From Aselliscus stoliczkanus (Eukaryota; Chordata; Mammalia; Chiroptera; Hipposideridae): DNA of 64,000 bases. The stretch is from positions 91,706,852 through 91,770,851 of the forward strand of contig CM066736.1 of the NCBI GenBank assembly GCA_033961575.1, read 5' to 3'. The notes under the pieces are model-generated. The model did no database searches, had not been told where the DNA came from, and worked only from the letters and a program-made list of their open reading frames with translations. The position numbers and the translations under genes are program-made. Shown one piece after another: positions 10,480 to 23,370 of this stretch; the first letter of the stretch is position 1, and each line of letters starts with the position of its first letter.

Positions 10480-11330
10480 TGCTTCTCCTCTTACATTCTG
10501 TTACTGGAATGGTTCTATGAAGAGAATTACCCCACCTAACTGCCCAGGTAGAAATGTGGTATCATCCTTGACTCTTAACTTCTTCCTTTACCTCATGTGG
10601 TCACACACAATGTCTAGTGTATTCTATCTCCTCTGTCACTGGCTGATCTGTCAGCCTCTATCTCCCTTTCCTCTGACCTAGTCTGTTCTTCAATCAACTC
10701 CGCTTGGATTCATTAACTAGCCTCCGATTTGGTTTCTTTGCTTCATCTCATTGTCCTAACCCATTTTCCAGTCTGATGCAATAATAATATTTCTGAAATG
10801 CAAATCTGATCCTTTCCTCATCATTTAAAAACCCTTCAGTGGCTTCCCCTGGTCTTCAGGATAAAATCCAAGCACTTATCATGTCTTACAGGGCCCTTTC
10901 TAATGGGATCTTACCTGACTTTCCTGCTTCATTTCCTTCACTTCTTCCTCAAATAGTAAATCTCAGCTGTACCAAATTACTTACTTGGAATTTCTCAGCC
11001 ACCACATACTGTTTCATAATTCAGTGCACTTATACCTGTAGCTCTTGCTGCCTGGAATGCCCTCACATCTGACTTCTCCCCGCTGCTTGAATAATACCTA
11101 CTCATTCTTCAAGGTTCAGTCCCAGCTTTGGTTCCTCTGAAATTCTTCATTGAGCTCCTCTTTTCTTGGTATTCCAGTAAGCCTGAGTGCACCACTTTCA
11201 TACTTCCTGTCTTACTATGTCGTATGTTTATTTATGGTCTATCCCTCCAATTGGCTTGTTGGGCCCTTGGGAAGCCATCTCTGTATTCTCACAGTGTTTT
11301 GAATGGAGGAATATACTTGATAATTATTTT
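10480..11330 (+). mobile_element. L2 LINE, 3' portion
   Basis: The order of short matches follows the L2 3' end: CCCTTCAGTGGCTTCCCCTG, then GATAAAATCCAAGCACTTA, TACAGGGCCCT, a GCTGCCTGGAATGCCCTCAC segment, and ACTCATTCTTCAAGGTTCAG. The sequence is strongly diverged, as expected for this ancient family. Frames of 77-113 codons inside are not genes. Confidence 0.7.
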
Positions 11331-12400
11331 TGGAGTGCTTCCTATGCACAAGGAAGACACTGTAGTAGGTACTGTGATGAATTTTGCAGGTTTTTCCTTT
11401 TAGAAGGCAATTTCTCAGTCTCCTTTAGATTCTGTATCCTGCCTGTCCCCTACTATCTGATCTCAGCCTCCTTTTCCTCTACATATTCACTGAGTCACCC
11501 AACCCATTTCCTTAGCTTTAATTGCTGACAACTCCCAAATCTGTTCTCCCAGCGAAGAACTCTTTCCCAAAGTTGAGATGCTCCCAGGCACCTCAAACTC
11601 AACTCATATAAAACTGAACTATTTCACCTTTTGTCCTTCTGCCAATAAAAAGAAAATTGTAGGAGTTTCTGAGACCATTTTAAGGAAAAGCAGTTAGAAA
11701 TTAAGTTAGGACAATGGCATTAAATTTTCTGTGACATCCCTAGGTACAGCTTTTGTATTTTCATCTTGAAGTGAACAGCAGTAAAACTTTAACGCTCTGC
11801 TTCCCATGCTGGGCTACATGGCAGTGTGCCAAGGTTTTTGTGAAGCCACAGTGTAAACATGGCTCACCTTCCTAGAGCATCAATTTTGATAGAAGTTTGT
11901 GTGTGTGTGTGTTTAATGTACAATATTTAAGTTGTAATAAACATATACATTGTGGAACATAATGCAAAATATCAGAAAAGTTTAAACTCCTTTCCTCAAA
12001 ATACAGACACATAGGACATTTCTATTATTAGGGAATCTCAAGTATAACTATCGAATTAATGTTCCAGAGTCAGAGACATGGATTACAATATGCCCAAGTA
12101 TTTAAGGGCATGAAGAGGAATGCCTTAAGGGTAACAGACATTATCCAGTAATGAACAATGGAAACTCAGCATTACAGGAAGTTCTTTTTCAGATGAAGTA
12201 AGAGGAAACTGGGGATGGGAGGAGTTAGCTTGAAATGCCAAGCTAGGCTAAGGACTTTACACAATGTGTTGATTCAGTAGATAGACATTTTTAGATGCCT
12301 ATTTTGTCCTATGTGCTCTACTGGGTGGCACGAGAGTGAATTAGATATGTTCCCTAACTAAAAGGAGTTCACTATCTAGTAAACAGTACCAAACAATGTA
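11331..12400. other. No gene seen; possible L2/MIR traces
   Basis: A GT microsatellite of about 14 bp at 11898-11912 and a TGTGCTCTACTGGGTGGCA-type segment at 12310-12330 recall old L2/MIR text. Nothing coding is recognisable on either strand. Confidence 0.45.
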
Positions 12401-12779
12401 ATTGTGCCTTTGCTGCATTGAAGGATGTACAGTGTGAAAGTGGACCACTGGAAAAGTACCTAGCTTTGCTTGGGAATTCAGTGATTGCTTCACAAAAGAC
12501 ATATCACTTCAGCTTTTGGGTAAGTCTTGGAAAATGGATAGGTACTTTTTGTAAGTTAATGAGAAAGATTTCAGGAAACTGGAATATGAAATGTGTGGGG
12601 AATAAATTAGAAACATGCTTACATTTTGACAGTCATTATGAGCACTTAAGTGCCTGGAGAGGAAGAAGCCCATGTCTTTAGCCTTGGTACACTCAGCAGC
12701 GTAGCTTAGCACTGTTCCTGCACATGGTACCATGTTATTGTTTTGTAAAGCTCAGCCCGACAGCTGAATGTGTCATGGA

Positions 12780-13310
12780 CAACAGGTAGCTTACTCCTCA
12801 TTTAATAAACACATATTGAGCACCTATTATGATGAGGCCCTTTGGTAGGAACAGAGGTATCCATGAGAATGAGTCCCAGTTCCCAGCTTCAGAAGCTCAG
12901 CTGAGTGAAGGAAATCAGTCATGCAGACTGGCAATTGTAGCTTAGTGTGATGAATGATTTGAAAGGTGTTATGTCCTGAGGACTGTAACTGCACACAGGA
13001 AGGGACATAGCCCCCATTTGGAGGGTGAAGTGGAGTTTGGAGAAGACCTAAAAAACTGACTTCTGAGCCGAGTTTTGAATGACAAGTAGGAGGTAACTTA
13101 AAATAGAGCAAGTGTTATAATAGAGGCGTCACGCACAAAGATATAATATTATAGATTCAGAAAATAACAAGTAGTGTCCTATGAAGACTGGAATCAGATC
13201 ATGGTAGATGATACGAGAGATCACTGAGAGCAGGCCACAGAAGGCCTTTGTGTCATGATATAAGTCTGGATTTTACCTGCAAAGTCAATGGTGAGTCACT
13301 ACAATTAATA
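12780..13310 (+). mobile_element. Diverged L2-like sequence
   Basis: The stretch starts with AATAAACACATATTGAGCACC and continues with AGTTTTGAATGACAAGTAGGAG and CAGGCCACAGAAGGCCTTTG. This is the order seen in old L2-related sequences that carry 'lifetime of the animal record'-like GA-rich middle parts. Family identity is tentative. Confidence 0.4.
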
Positions 13311-14542
13311 CTGGTGAGATCAGCGGTTTTTAGAGTAGGTTGTAATCCATTAGTGAGGTGTAAAATCAATTTAGTGAATTGGGACCAGCATTTTTAAAAG
13401 TGAACTAGGTAAGAATAGAAAATATTAGTGTGCCACCTATTTGTAAAGGTAAATGTTTTGTAATGCTCTAGTTTTAATTATATATGTGAATATTGTGTTT
13501 TGAAGTATTTTTTGATCTGTGGGTCACAATAAAAATTTTTTTGACAAACACTAAAGGTTCAACAGTACAAATTACTATATCAGATTACTTTTTGTAGCAA
13601 TTAACAGAAAACCCAGGCTCAAATGGGAATAACCACTAAATATTATTACTATGTAGTCCCTTTTAGTTGTTCTGACCTGCTTTTTGGTGTCATCTTCAGC
13701 CTAAAGCCAGTTCCCCATGGCACTCAGAATAACATGCTAATTTACTCTTATCCAGCAGAGTAGAGCCTGGATTCTCTGCCTGAATTAAATTAGTTTAGGC
13801 CTGTCCATCACTGAACCATCATCAATAGCAAGGGGATGGAAATACTGACTCCTTTAGAATAATCTGGGATGGATTTCTGGGAACCAAACCACTGCAGGGA
13901 ACTGTGATACAATGTGGTATATTCAGTGGATTATGGAAACACTGTAGTACACCTACATTCATAAAGTAATGAACTTAGGTGTGTAGATAGTCAGAGGAAC
14001 CACCCAGGGGATGCCAAAAGTTTGTGTACGTTAGATAGGTAAAAGGGGGAGGATGTTTTTCTGGGTGGTAAGCCTCCATCAACAAATGTGGTAAGGGGGC
14101 TGTGCATAGGGAAACAGTCAAAATAAGGACTTCCAAGCTTCTGGAGCATAAAATTAGAGGCAAGGGAAGGAGCTGGAGCAGTGAGCGGATGTCTAGTCAC
14201 TGTGGAGTTTCATGGTAAGGAATCTGGACTCTTTTCTTACAGGAAAGGTGGAGCCATTGGAGATCATCAAGCAGAGAATTTAGATATCAGATTTCTATCA
14301 TTCTGGCTATAGTGTGGAGAGAGGCAAGTTAGGAAGCTATTGCAGTAATCTGGGATATAGATGTCTTGAATTGTCAGACTAGGGAGAGAGGTGATTGTAG
14401 ATTTCAGAAACATTATGGAAATAAACTCAACATGACTTGTTAACTTGACTGTAGATGAGTCCCTGGCTTTTGTAGTTGTGTCTCCTCTGGATACTGGGCT
14501 TATACAGTGTCAGACCTGTTGAGGCTGGAGTTCATTTGTTAC
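13311..14542. other. No gene seen; old repeat traces
   Basis: A segment at 14230-14400 (GGAGCCATTGGAGATCATCAA, then GAAGCTATTGCAGTAATCTG) continues the L2-like pattern seen before 13310. The remainder is unassigned AT-rich DNA with no coding signature. Confidence 0.45.
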
Positions 14543-14975
14543 TTTATTTTTTTAAAGATTTTATTGAGGAATTGCGGGGAGGGAAACAGCATTGGGGAAC
14601 CAGGGAAGGGGAACAGACAAGCTGCTGTCTTTTTGTTCTTCAGTCTAGTTGTGGAGGATGTTGCTTCACTGGCCCATGTTGATATCGTCATTGCGCTCTT
14701 CCCAAATGAGGCAGATCCGTCACTGGCCTCTGGATGTCGCTCACCGCGGCGACTGGCAGCTCATGCTGGTCGCCGGCCACCCACTCTATAGCCTATGGCA
14801 GCCCACTGCAGCAGGGGCTGCAGCCTACACCATCACCGGGACTCACACAGCCCAGCTCCAGGTGGAGCTGGTGTTAGCTTAGAGGGCAGTGTCCCTGGCC
14901 CTCATATGTGGGATCCGACTGGGGCCGCTGGCATTCCAAAACCAGCTCTTAACCAATACACCACTTGGCCGGCCC
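14543..14975 (-). mobile_element. Long tRNA-derived SINE
   Basis: Same family as the copy at 5126. It has the reversed tail AAAGATTTTATTGAGGAATTG, and the reversed head ends CACTTGGCCGGCCC. The flanking duplication TCATTTGTTA lies at 14532-14541 and 14976-14985. It carries only one of the roughly 20-bp internal units that other copies repeat, so it is a shorter internal variant. Confidence 0.85.
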
Positions 14976-15279
14976 TCATTTGTTATTTTTTAAAGGAGTG
15001 GCATAACTGTCAACCTTGCAATGAAGAACTGGATCTTGAGACAGGAAAGCTCTGAGAGTAGTGAGGGAATTCCAGTGCATCTAGGCCCTTCTCTTGGGGG
15101 TTTGCGATTTGTTAGAGGTGCCTAGATGGACATATTGGAACAACTACTGGGAAAAGGTATCATTTACAGGGCAGATTAGGAAAATCGATAATGGTATTTC
15201 CAGTGTTATCCCTGAGCCTTCAGTAAGTTCTAGGATTCATGTGCTCTTACTTGGACCAATTAAAGGGGGTGCCCAAATA

Positions 15280-15410
15280 TTAAAGTGTCCCTTGAACCAC
15301 TATGGCATTGGGAGTGGGCTACTAGATTGTAAGCTCCTTGAAGGCAGAGGTTTCTTCTCATCTCTGTGTCCCTAATATCTCTCCCAGGGCTTCAACATAT
15401 GGCAAACACT
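15280..15410 (+). mobile_element. L2 3' end fragment
   Basis: GATTGTAAGCTCCTTGAAGGCAGAGG followed by CTCTGTGTCCCTAA and a decayed 'TGGCAAACACTTTG' is the characteristic terminal stretch of L2. Confidence 0.65.
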
Positions 15411-15579
15411 TTGATAAAGATTAAATCCCTAACTGCCTAAATTGATGCTGGGTTCTAGCAGATGCTTAATAAGCATCCAGGGAACTGCTCAAAGCTCCAA
15501 AGAGGGGTATATTCCTGGGGCTGAGGAAAAGCTATGCAAGTCAGCCATAACCCACCTATACCAATACTTAAAGATGTGG

Positions 15580-16089
15580 GGCTTTTTTGTTTGTTGTTGT
15601 TTTTAAAGATTTTACTGGGGAATTGGAGGAGAGGAACAGTGTTTGGGAATTGGGGAAGGGGAACAGACAAGTTGCTGTCCTTTTGTTCTTCAGTCTAGTT
15701 GTGGAGGACGTTGCTTCACTGGCCCATGTTGGTATTATCATTGCGCTCTTCCTGGGTGAGGCAGATCAGTCACTGGCCTCTGGACGGCTGCTCATGGTGG
15801 CTCTTGGCAGCTCACGATGGCTGCTGGCCACTCACTGTAACCTATGGCAGCCCACTACAGCAGAGGATGTAGCCCACACCATCGCCCAGCGACTCATAGC
15901 AGCCCAGCTTCAGGTGGGGCTGTTGTTCACTATCTTCGCTACAGAGGCAACCAGGTGGAGCTGTTGTTCACCACCTTATCTATAGAGGGCAGTGTCACTG
16001 GCCCTCATATGTGGGATCCAAATTGGGGCCCGGCTGCTCAGAGCTGGTGTCCCAGCCAGCTCCTAACCAATGGGCCACTTGGCCAGCCC
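15580..16089 (-). mobile_element. Long tRNA-derived SINE, diverged subfamily
   Basis: The reversed tail starts AAAGATTTTACTGGGGAATTG and the head ends CCACTTGGCCAGCCC. The duplication AAAGATGTGG lies at 15570-15579 and 16090-16099. An extra GTGGAGCTGTTGTTCACCA duplication near 15912-15985 lengthens it beyond its relatives. Confidence 0.85.
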
Positions 16090-16099
16090 AAAGATGTGG

Positions 16100-17282
16100 T
16101 TTTAAGTTTAAGGAACGTGCGCCAAGTTATCTAGCTCAGGTGAATGTTCATTCCAAGTCAGGTAGGGGATGAATTTTTTTTGGTAGAAGCATTCAGAGTT
16201 GTAGGTTTATTCAATAAATGCTTTGTATATCTACAGTGTCACTCGAAATGTAATGCTAGAGTTTTCTGGTAATATGTGACAGACAAATTGGAGCGGGGGT
16301 GGGGCTGGGATGGAGAACCCTGTTGGGAGTAGATAAGTGTCAAGACTAGAGCAGCTATAGTACAGAATAACTCTGTCACTGAAGCGAGTATCATTCTGCT
16401 AGACCAGTGACCTCTCCACCTTCACCCTTATTATCTCAGACAATGGATGGGTTTGATGGGCCCAATACAACCTGAAGGTCCAACTAAGATAAAAATTTCT
16501 TTCCACTGTATTACATACGGATATGGGAACTGTTGGCTATCAAATGTTTTGGCTGGGATTACAGCACCAAGTCTTCCCACGACTACCACCCTAGTCAAGT
16601 CTCTGAGACTCGAGGGATGGGCAGCCTGGCTGGGCCCAGTTTGGCTTCCTACTTCTCATATACTCTGGCCATTTTGAAGCCAGGTTTCCCTTTTGTGAGT
16701 TCCCAGAGGCCCAGATTTGACAATAAAAAATGTCCAGGAAATTCCCAGGTTTAACTTCCTAATACTCCTCCCACTTCAACCCTGTCCTTCTCTCTTCCTC
16801 TGACCCCAACTCCCACTCCAAGAGGAAGGATCTTATTCCAGAATCCTACATCCTCTGCTGAGTGATTCTATTCCCTTGGCCAGGATGGTAGTACATCTGA
16901 CTTCTCAGGTCCTCTCCTCTTGGGGCCCATTCAGGCCTGTAGGGGAGCATATGAGAGGAATATGTCATTCTGCTTAGAAACAGAATGGGTGTAGTGTTCC
17001 TTGAAGGTGCTTAGGGTACCAGATTACTATGGAAGGGTCACTTCTAGATGTTTACTCTCCAACTCCTGTCAGGAAGTAATCTTTCTCTGAGAAATCCCAG
17101 GGGCTCAGTCTCTATGCTAGATGTCAAAATACAGTCAACTTTGGGGGCCAGTTTGGAATTACAGGATTCATGGCCATATAAACTGGCATTAAGAAAAACA
17201 AAACTGTTTAACCAAACAAAATCCAGATCTAAGAGCCAGAAACATATGCTGTGAATTTACTATCCCACGGGGACTGAGTATT
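16100..17282. other. No gene seen downstream of MRPL17
   Basis: I find no conserved coding frame here. The TTCAATAAATGC at 16211-16222 may be an old L2 end. The longest frames (60-76 codons) have no family features. Confidence 0.5.
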
Positions 17283-17289
17283 TGGTTTT

Positions 17290-17426
17290 TTTGTTTTTTT
17301 TTAAAGCTGAGCCATCCTGCCACCTGTTGGCAGCTCAGCTTGGGCTGGGCATTGAACCACCAATGCTCAGAGCTCAGCTCGCACTCTTGAGTGAGCTCTT
17401 AACCAACTGAGCCTCTCGGCCAGCCC
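17290..17426 (-). mobile_element. tRNA-derived SINE fragment (VES-like)
   Basis: A T-rich start and TTAAAGCTGAGCCATCCTGCC are followed by CTCTTAACCAACTGAGCCTCT and GGCCAGCCC. This is the reversed tRNA-like head with A- and B-box regions. At about 137 bp it lacks the long body. Confidence 0.7.
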
Positions 17427-17668
17427 TGGGTAGTTCTTATTCTCAGAAATCCCAAAGGGAGAAAAAAAAAAAAAAAAGAAAATCAGTTTACATATATTTA
17501 TACAAGGAATTTTATCTATTGTGCAAAGAGGGTTATCTGGTTCTCCAGAGGTTCTGGGCTTCATTACAACTGTCCGCTTCACGACTCTAGCTCTTCTCAG
17601 AGATTAAAAGAGCTATGAAGGCCTATGATTGTGGGCACTGATGAGGGCCACACACCCTTTGGCTCCAG

Positions 17669-18926
<1,258 letters not shown>

Positions 18927-19101
18927 TCAGAGCCTGCCTCGCTGGCAACCGCGGGGAGGGCGGAGAAAGGAGGCGAGCTGGGCGGGCTTCCGGCCCTGAG
19001 AGCGCTCCCTGTCGGGCCAGGGAACCGGGTGCCTCCTGGGCTGGGGTGAACCGGCCGTCGGGGTCCTCTTGTGCTGCGTCCGTGGTCTTGGGGCCTGTGG
19101 C

Positions 19102-19304
19102 GCTGGGAAAGTGAGCATCGCAGGGGAAGAGGCGCTGGGAAGCGTCGCTGCGGAGCATGCTGGGAAAGTGAGCATGTCAGGGGAAGAGGCGCTGGGAAGC
19201 CTCGCTGCGGAGCCTGCTGGGAAAGTGAGCGTCTCAGGGGAAAAGGCGCTGGGAAGCCTCGCTCCGGAGCATGCTGGGAAAGTGAGCGTCTCAGGGGAAG
19301 GGCC
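19102..19304. repeat. 57-bp minisatellite, about 3.6 copies, in the MRPL17 CpG island
   Basis: Copies start at 19102, 19159, 19216 and 19273 (the last is partial). Each opens GCTGGGAAAGTGAGC, then has CAGGGGAAGAGGCGCTGGGA, and ends with TCGCTGCGGAGCAT or a close variant. The period is a multiple of three, so the plus strand stays open as a repeated 19-residue unit. I do not regard that frame as a gene. Confidence 0.92.
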
Positions 19305-19705
19305 CGGGAGGGGTCGCGCTCCTGCTGACCGTGGTCCGCCCTGCCCTGAGCTGTGCAGGGCAGGCGGGTCTGACGAACGCAAGTGCGTCATTTTCACAAA
19401 ATTATTTTCATCATGATGATAAAATGAAATGAATAACAACAATGGTCAGAAAAGAAACTCAGATAGTGAAAAATTTCTTTTGTTGAGGTCAGTACATATA
19501 ATCATCCCAGTTAAATAAAAAACAGCATTCAAAGAAAAAGTGATGGATAAATACTTTTAAATTACATAAGTGTATGTTTTTTAGAGGGAGAAAAGATACC
19601 TACGCATTTATGTATTCAAGTAACATACAGTAACATTCTAGTTTCAGTTTTGGAGCCTTGGTGTCTGCAAATTTGCAAAGAATTTGTCAGAATTCCTCCT
19701 TGTTG

Positions 19706-20178
19706 TAGGTTGAATTGTGGTTTATCCCCCTCCGCAGGATATGTTAAGCCCTAACCCCACCCCACCTCCTCCAGCTCACCTCCAGCACCTCAGAATATGG
19801 CCTTATTTGGAAATAGGGTCATTGCAGTTACACTTAGTTAACATGAGTTCATACTGGAGTAGGGTGGGCATCTAATCCAAATGACTGGTGTCCTTATAAG
19901 AAGAACTTGAGTGGAGAGACACACTCAGAGTGAAGACAACCATGTGAAGACAGACACACGGAGAAAGCCATGTGATCAGGAAGGCAGAGATGGGAGTCCT
20001 GCAGTTAGTTGCAAGCCAAGGAAACACCAAACTAAGAGAAAGGCAAGGAACAGATTCTTCATTAGATCCTTCGAAGAATGTATGACCCAGCTGGCACATT
20101 GGAACTATGAGAAAATAAATTTCTTTTAATCTGCTCAGTTTGTGACACTCTGTCACAGAAGCAATAGGAAAGTAATAT
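19706..20178 (+). mobile_element. MaLR LTR, MLT1 type (sense)
   Basis: It starts TGTAGGTTGAATTGTGG and runs through AATATGGCCTTATTTGGAAAT, AGGGTCATTGCAGTTA and GGTGTCCTTATAAGAAGA. It ends with AGAAAATAAATTTCTTTTAA and GAAGCAATAGGAAAGTAATA. Order and length (about 470 bp) fit an MLT1-family LTR. Confidence 0.75.
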
Positions 20179-20650
20179 GCTTGTCTTCACGTTTAGTAGA
20201 TAGGATACTTGGATTGGTCACCCTGTGTTCACTGATAACACTTCTTGTTAATTTTGAAAAGTTTTTCTCATTTGAAGCAACAGATAACAAATAATTAGGA
20301 AAAGTCTAAAACATGTATATGTTGGCAGAGATTTATACAAATCACACTTCACAATGAATTCCAGAAATTACAATACCATGTCTTGTTTCCTTGGGATCAA
20401 TTCTTACAGCTTTCAGTGATTTCCACAACTGAAAATTCATCATAAATTTCTATTGGTAAAACTTGTGAAGATCTTCTGCAAAAGTTGGAGACAATGAACA
20501 TTTACACTGATGTTATTTTAACCGTTGTTTCAGAAAGAATGTTCACTTGGTAAAAATGTACAGCATCAAACATTGTCCTTTCTTTCCCTCCTCCCTCCCT
20601 TGCTACATAAGATCATCATCGTTTGTCTTTTGGCCGTATTCAAAATTTGA
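20179..20650. other. No gene seen; AT-rich spacer
   Basis: This is unassigned AT-rich sequence with no conserved frame, RNA gene or clear repeat. Confidence 0.5.
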
Positions 20651-20651
20651 T

Positions 20652-20790
20652 TTTTTTTTTTTTTTAGCTGAGCCATCATTGGCAGCTCATCGCCTCTTGG
20701 CTTGGGCTGGGTATCGAACTGCTGTTGTTACTCAGAACTCAGCTTGCACTCTTCAATGAGCTCTTAACCAACTGAGTCACTCAGCCAGCC
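20652..20790 (-). mobile_element. tRNA-derived SINE fragment (VES-like)
   Basis: The reversed tRNA-like head (CTCTTAACCAACTGAGTCACT, then CAGCCAGCC) is preceded by a T-run at 20652-20665. It resembles the copy at 17290. Short TTTGATT/TTGATT repeats at the borders may be the target duplication. Confidence 0.7.
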
Positions 20791-21377
20791 TTGATTCTTC
20801 TTTTTAATGCCCATTTTTTTTTTTTTACATTTGTTGTTGCATAGTTAATGGCTTTCTCCAGAATTTCTGTGGGCTGATGATCAAGGAATAATATTAAACC
20901 TAGTTGTTTTACTGTATGTTAGTCAAGGCTTATTTTGGCTGTTTGCAGAGATTTTTGTGTCTGATTGACCTCATCTGAAACTTTACCTCAGTAGAAAAAC
21001 ATAAACCAGAAAAGAAAAGTCTCATACAACTAAGATCATTTATTTTAAATTTACTACTTTAAAAGCAGGGTTATGTTCTACCTCAGGGGTTGGAGTCACA
21101 AAATGCACCTAAAGTGAACTTAAAAGATCATAAATTCTTATTAATTTCCTATGAAAACTAATGTGGCTGAATTTTACTATGTAACTGATAATTCTTCAAA
21201 TTAACTCCCATGTAGCATAAAATATTTTTTAGTGGATCAGTGTTAAAAAGTGATAATTTTTAACAAATGTTTTGAACTTAGACAAAGAAAAGATTTTTGT
21301 GTGAGGGCTGTTGTATCACTAACACTGTTAGCATTGTTATATAAAGTGATACTAAGATTGACTTAGTTTCATTATGA
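20791..21377. other. No gene seen
   Basis: AT-rich sequence. Neither strand carries a recognised coding or repeat signature. Confidence 0.5.
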
Positions 21378-21843
21378 TTTTTTTTTTTTAAAGATTTTAT
21401 TGGGGAATTGGTGGAGGGGAACAGCGTTGGGGAATCGGGGAAGGGGAACAGACAAGTTGCCGTCTTCTTGTTCTTCAGTTTAGTTGCGGAGGATGTTGCT
21501 TCACTGTTGGTATCATCATTGCGCTCTTCCCGGATGAGGCAGATCGGTCGCTGGCCTCTGGATGTCGCTCATCGCGGCTATTGGCAGCTCACGCTTGGCT
21601 GCCAGCCGCTCACGCTTGGCTGCCAGCCACTCACGCTGGCTGCGGGCCACTCACTGCAGCCTATGGCAGCCCACTGCAGCAGGGGCTGCAGCCCACACCA
21701 TCACCGGGGCTCGCACAGCCCAGCTCCAAGTGGAGCTGTTGTTAGCTGTCGAGGGCAGTGTCACTGGCCTTCATGTGGGATCCGAACCGGGGCCGCTGGC
21801 ATCCCAAAACCAGCGCTTAACCAATGCGCCACTCGGCCGGCCC
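21378..21843 (-). mobile_element. Long tRNA-derived SINE, nested in the tail of the next SINE
   Basis: It runs from the reversed tail AAAGATTTTATTGGGGAATTG to the head CGCCACTCGGCCGGCCC. It carries three of the roughly 20-bp GCTCACGCTTGGCTGCCAGC units, where most copies here have two. It lies inside the T-run (A-tail) of the SINE at 21846-22227, so it is the younger insertion. Confidence 0.85.
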
Positions 21844-21845
21844 CT

Positions 21846-22227
21846 GATTTTTTTTTTTTAAGATTTTATTGGGGAATTGGGGAAGGGAACAGTGTTGGGG
21901 AATTGGGGAAGGGGAACATTGTATTTTTCCAGGACCCATCAGCTCCAGGTTGTTCTACAACCTTATTTGTGGAGGGTGCAAGCTCAGCTCCAAGCCCAGT
22001 TGCCGCTCTCAATCTAGTTGCGGGGGAGCGCAGCCCACCATCCCATGTGGGAGTCGACAGGCAACTGCGTTAAGAGCATGCGTTCCCACCAGCTGAGCCA
22101 TCTGGCTGCCCATTGGCAGCTCAGCGGCAGCTCAGCTCGGGTGCAGCTCACTGGCCCATGTGGGAATTGAACTGGTAACCCTATTGCTCAAAGCTCACAC
22201 TCTTAATCAACTGCATCATCTGGCCGG
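21846..22227 (-). mobile_element. Composite multi-head tRNA-derived SINE
   Basis: It starts with the reversed tail and then shows two tRNA-like modules in reverse: AGAGCATGCGTTCCCACCAG near 22072-22091 and CACTCTTAATCAACTGCATC near 22197-22216. The outer duplication ATTATGATTT at 21371-21380 and 22236-22245 brackets this element plus the nested one. Confidence 0.75.
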
Positions 22228-22739
22228 ACAGTTTTATTATGATTTTAAAATTCTACAAAGATGGTTCACCTCCTTATGCTTGCATTGAGGCAGAATGCTC
22301 CTACCTCTCAACCCATGGTACCTAGTGGCTCTGAGTGTTGATTTGACCCCCAGAGAAGGTGCTCAGATGGATCTGAGTGTTCTGGGTGACCAAGACTTGG
22401 AGTAACCATGATGAGAGTCCAGGTCAACCCTCTGAGGAGGTGTTGGTACTGACTATAGTTAGTTGGGCAGAGGTAGGAAAGTGGTCCGAAGCAAAACCTG
22501 GGAGGCAGCTAAAGAAGAAAGTTCCTAGCCTGTTAAAAAATGTTAAACATACAACTTCATAGCTTCTGCTGGGAGAAGGGAGTTGAACCTGCTCACAGTA
22601 CTGCAAAGAACCCCTGTGTGATGTGATACAATAAACCATCTTATATCCTGGTTTCTGGCACAGAGCACCATAGACTCTTGCAATATCCTCAGTGAGAGGG
22701 ATAAGGGAGCATTTTTTGTTATTTACAAAGTGTTATTTC
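22228..22739. other. No gene seen
   Basis: No coding frame of note. The segment may belong to the upstream part of the LTR-like sequence that follows. Confidence 0.4.
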
Positions 22740-23370
22740 AACCATCCCTGAGTCATTGCTAATGAGATGACTTTTTGAGAATGGGGCCTGGTTACCAGAG
22801 AAATTAACCATGTGATTAAAGTGATTAGAGGGTGGAGATTTCAGGACTCCCCTATTCCACCCCCATGGGGGATATCGGAGGTGACATAATCACCAATGTC
22901 CAATGATTAAATCATCATGCTTCCATTAAAAACCCTAAACAACAGGGTTTGGAGAGTTTCTGGGTTGATGGTACTAGGAGGTTTAGCATGCCCAGAGAGG
23001 GCACAGAAACTCTGCACCCCTTCCCCCATACCATGCCCTGTACGTCTCTTCAATTTAGCTGTTCCTGAGTTAAATCTTTTATATAAACCTGTAACAGTAA
23101 GTAAAGAACTTCTGTGCTGCTCAATCAAATCATCAAACTTGAGGAGTGGACCTTGGAAACCCCCAATTCATAGCCAGTTGGTTAGAGGTTCAGCAGACAA
23201 CATGGGCCTTGCAATTGGTGTTTGAAGTGGGGGGACTGAGCCCTTAACCTATGGGTTTGCGCTAACTCCAGGTAGTGTTAGAATCGAACTATAGGACACC
23301 CAGTTGTCCGCAGAGAATCAGAGCACTGCATGGTGTGGAAAACCTACATGTTTGCTGTCAGAAGGATTGT
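22740..23370 (+). mobile_element. Ancient ERVL-type LTR
   Basis: Distinctive pieces occur in order: TCCAATGATTAAATCATCATG, CCATTAAAAACCCTAAACAAC, CCCAGAGAGGGCACAGAAAC, GCTGTTCCTGAGTTA, then GAAGTGGGGGGACTGAGCCC and AGGACACCCAGTTGTCCGCA. I recognise these as an old ERVL-class mammalian LTR. The exact subfamily and borders are uncertain. Confidence 0.55.

Noticed and set aside
19102..19304. CRISPR-like array
   Set aside because: The 57-bp units are contiguous with no spacers, and the context is mammalian. It is a minisatellite.
21408..22073. 221-codon open frame on the plus strand, and similar 100-182-codon frames at 46474, 52295, 15587 and 14507
   Set aside because: All lie inside long SINE copies. 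The repeated protein text is just the translated SINE in a stop-poor frame.
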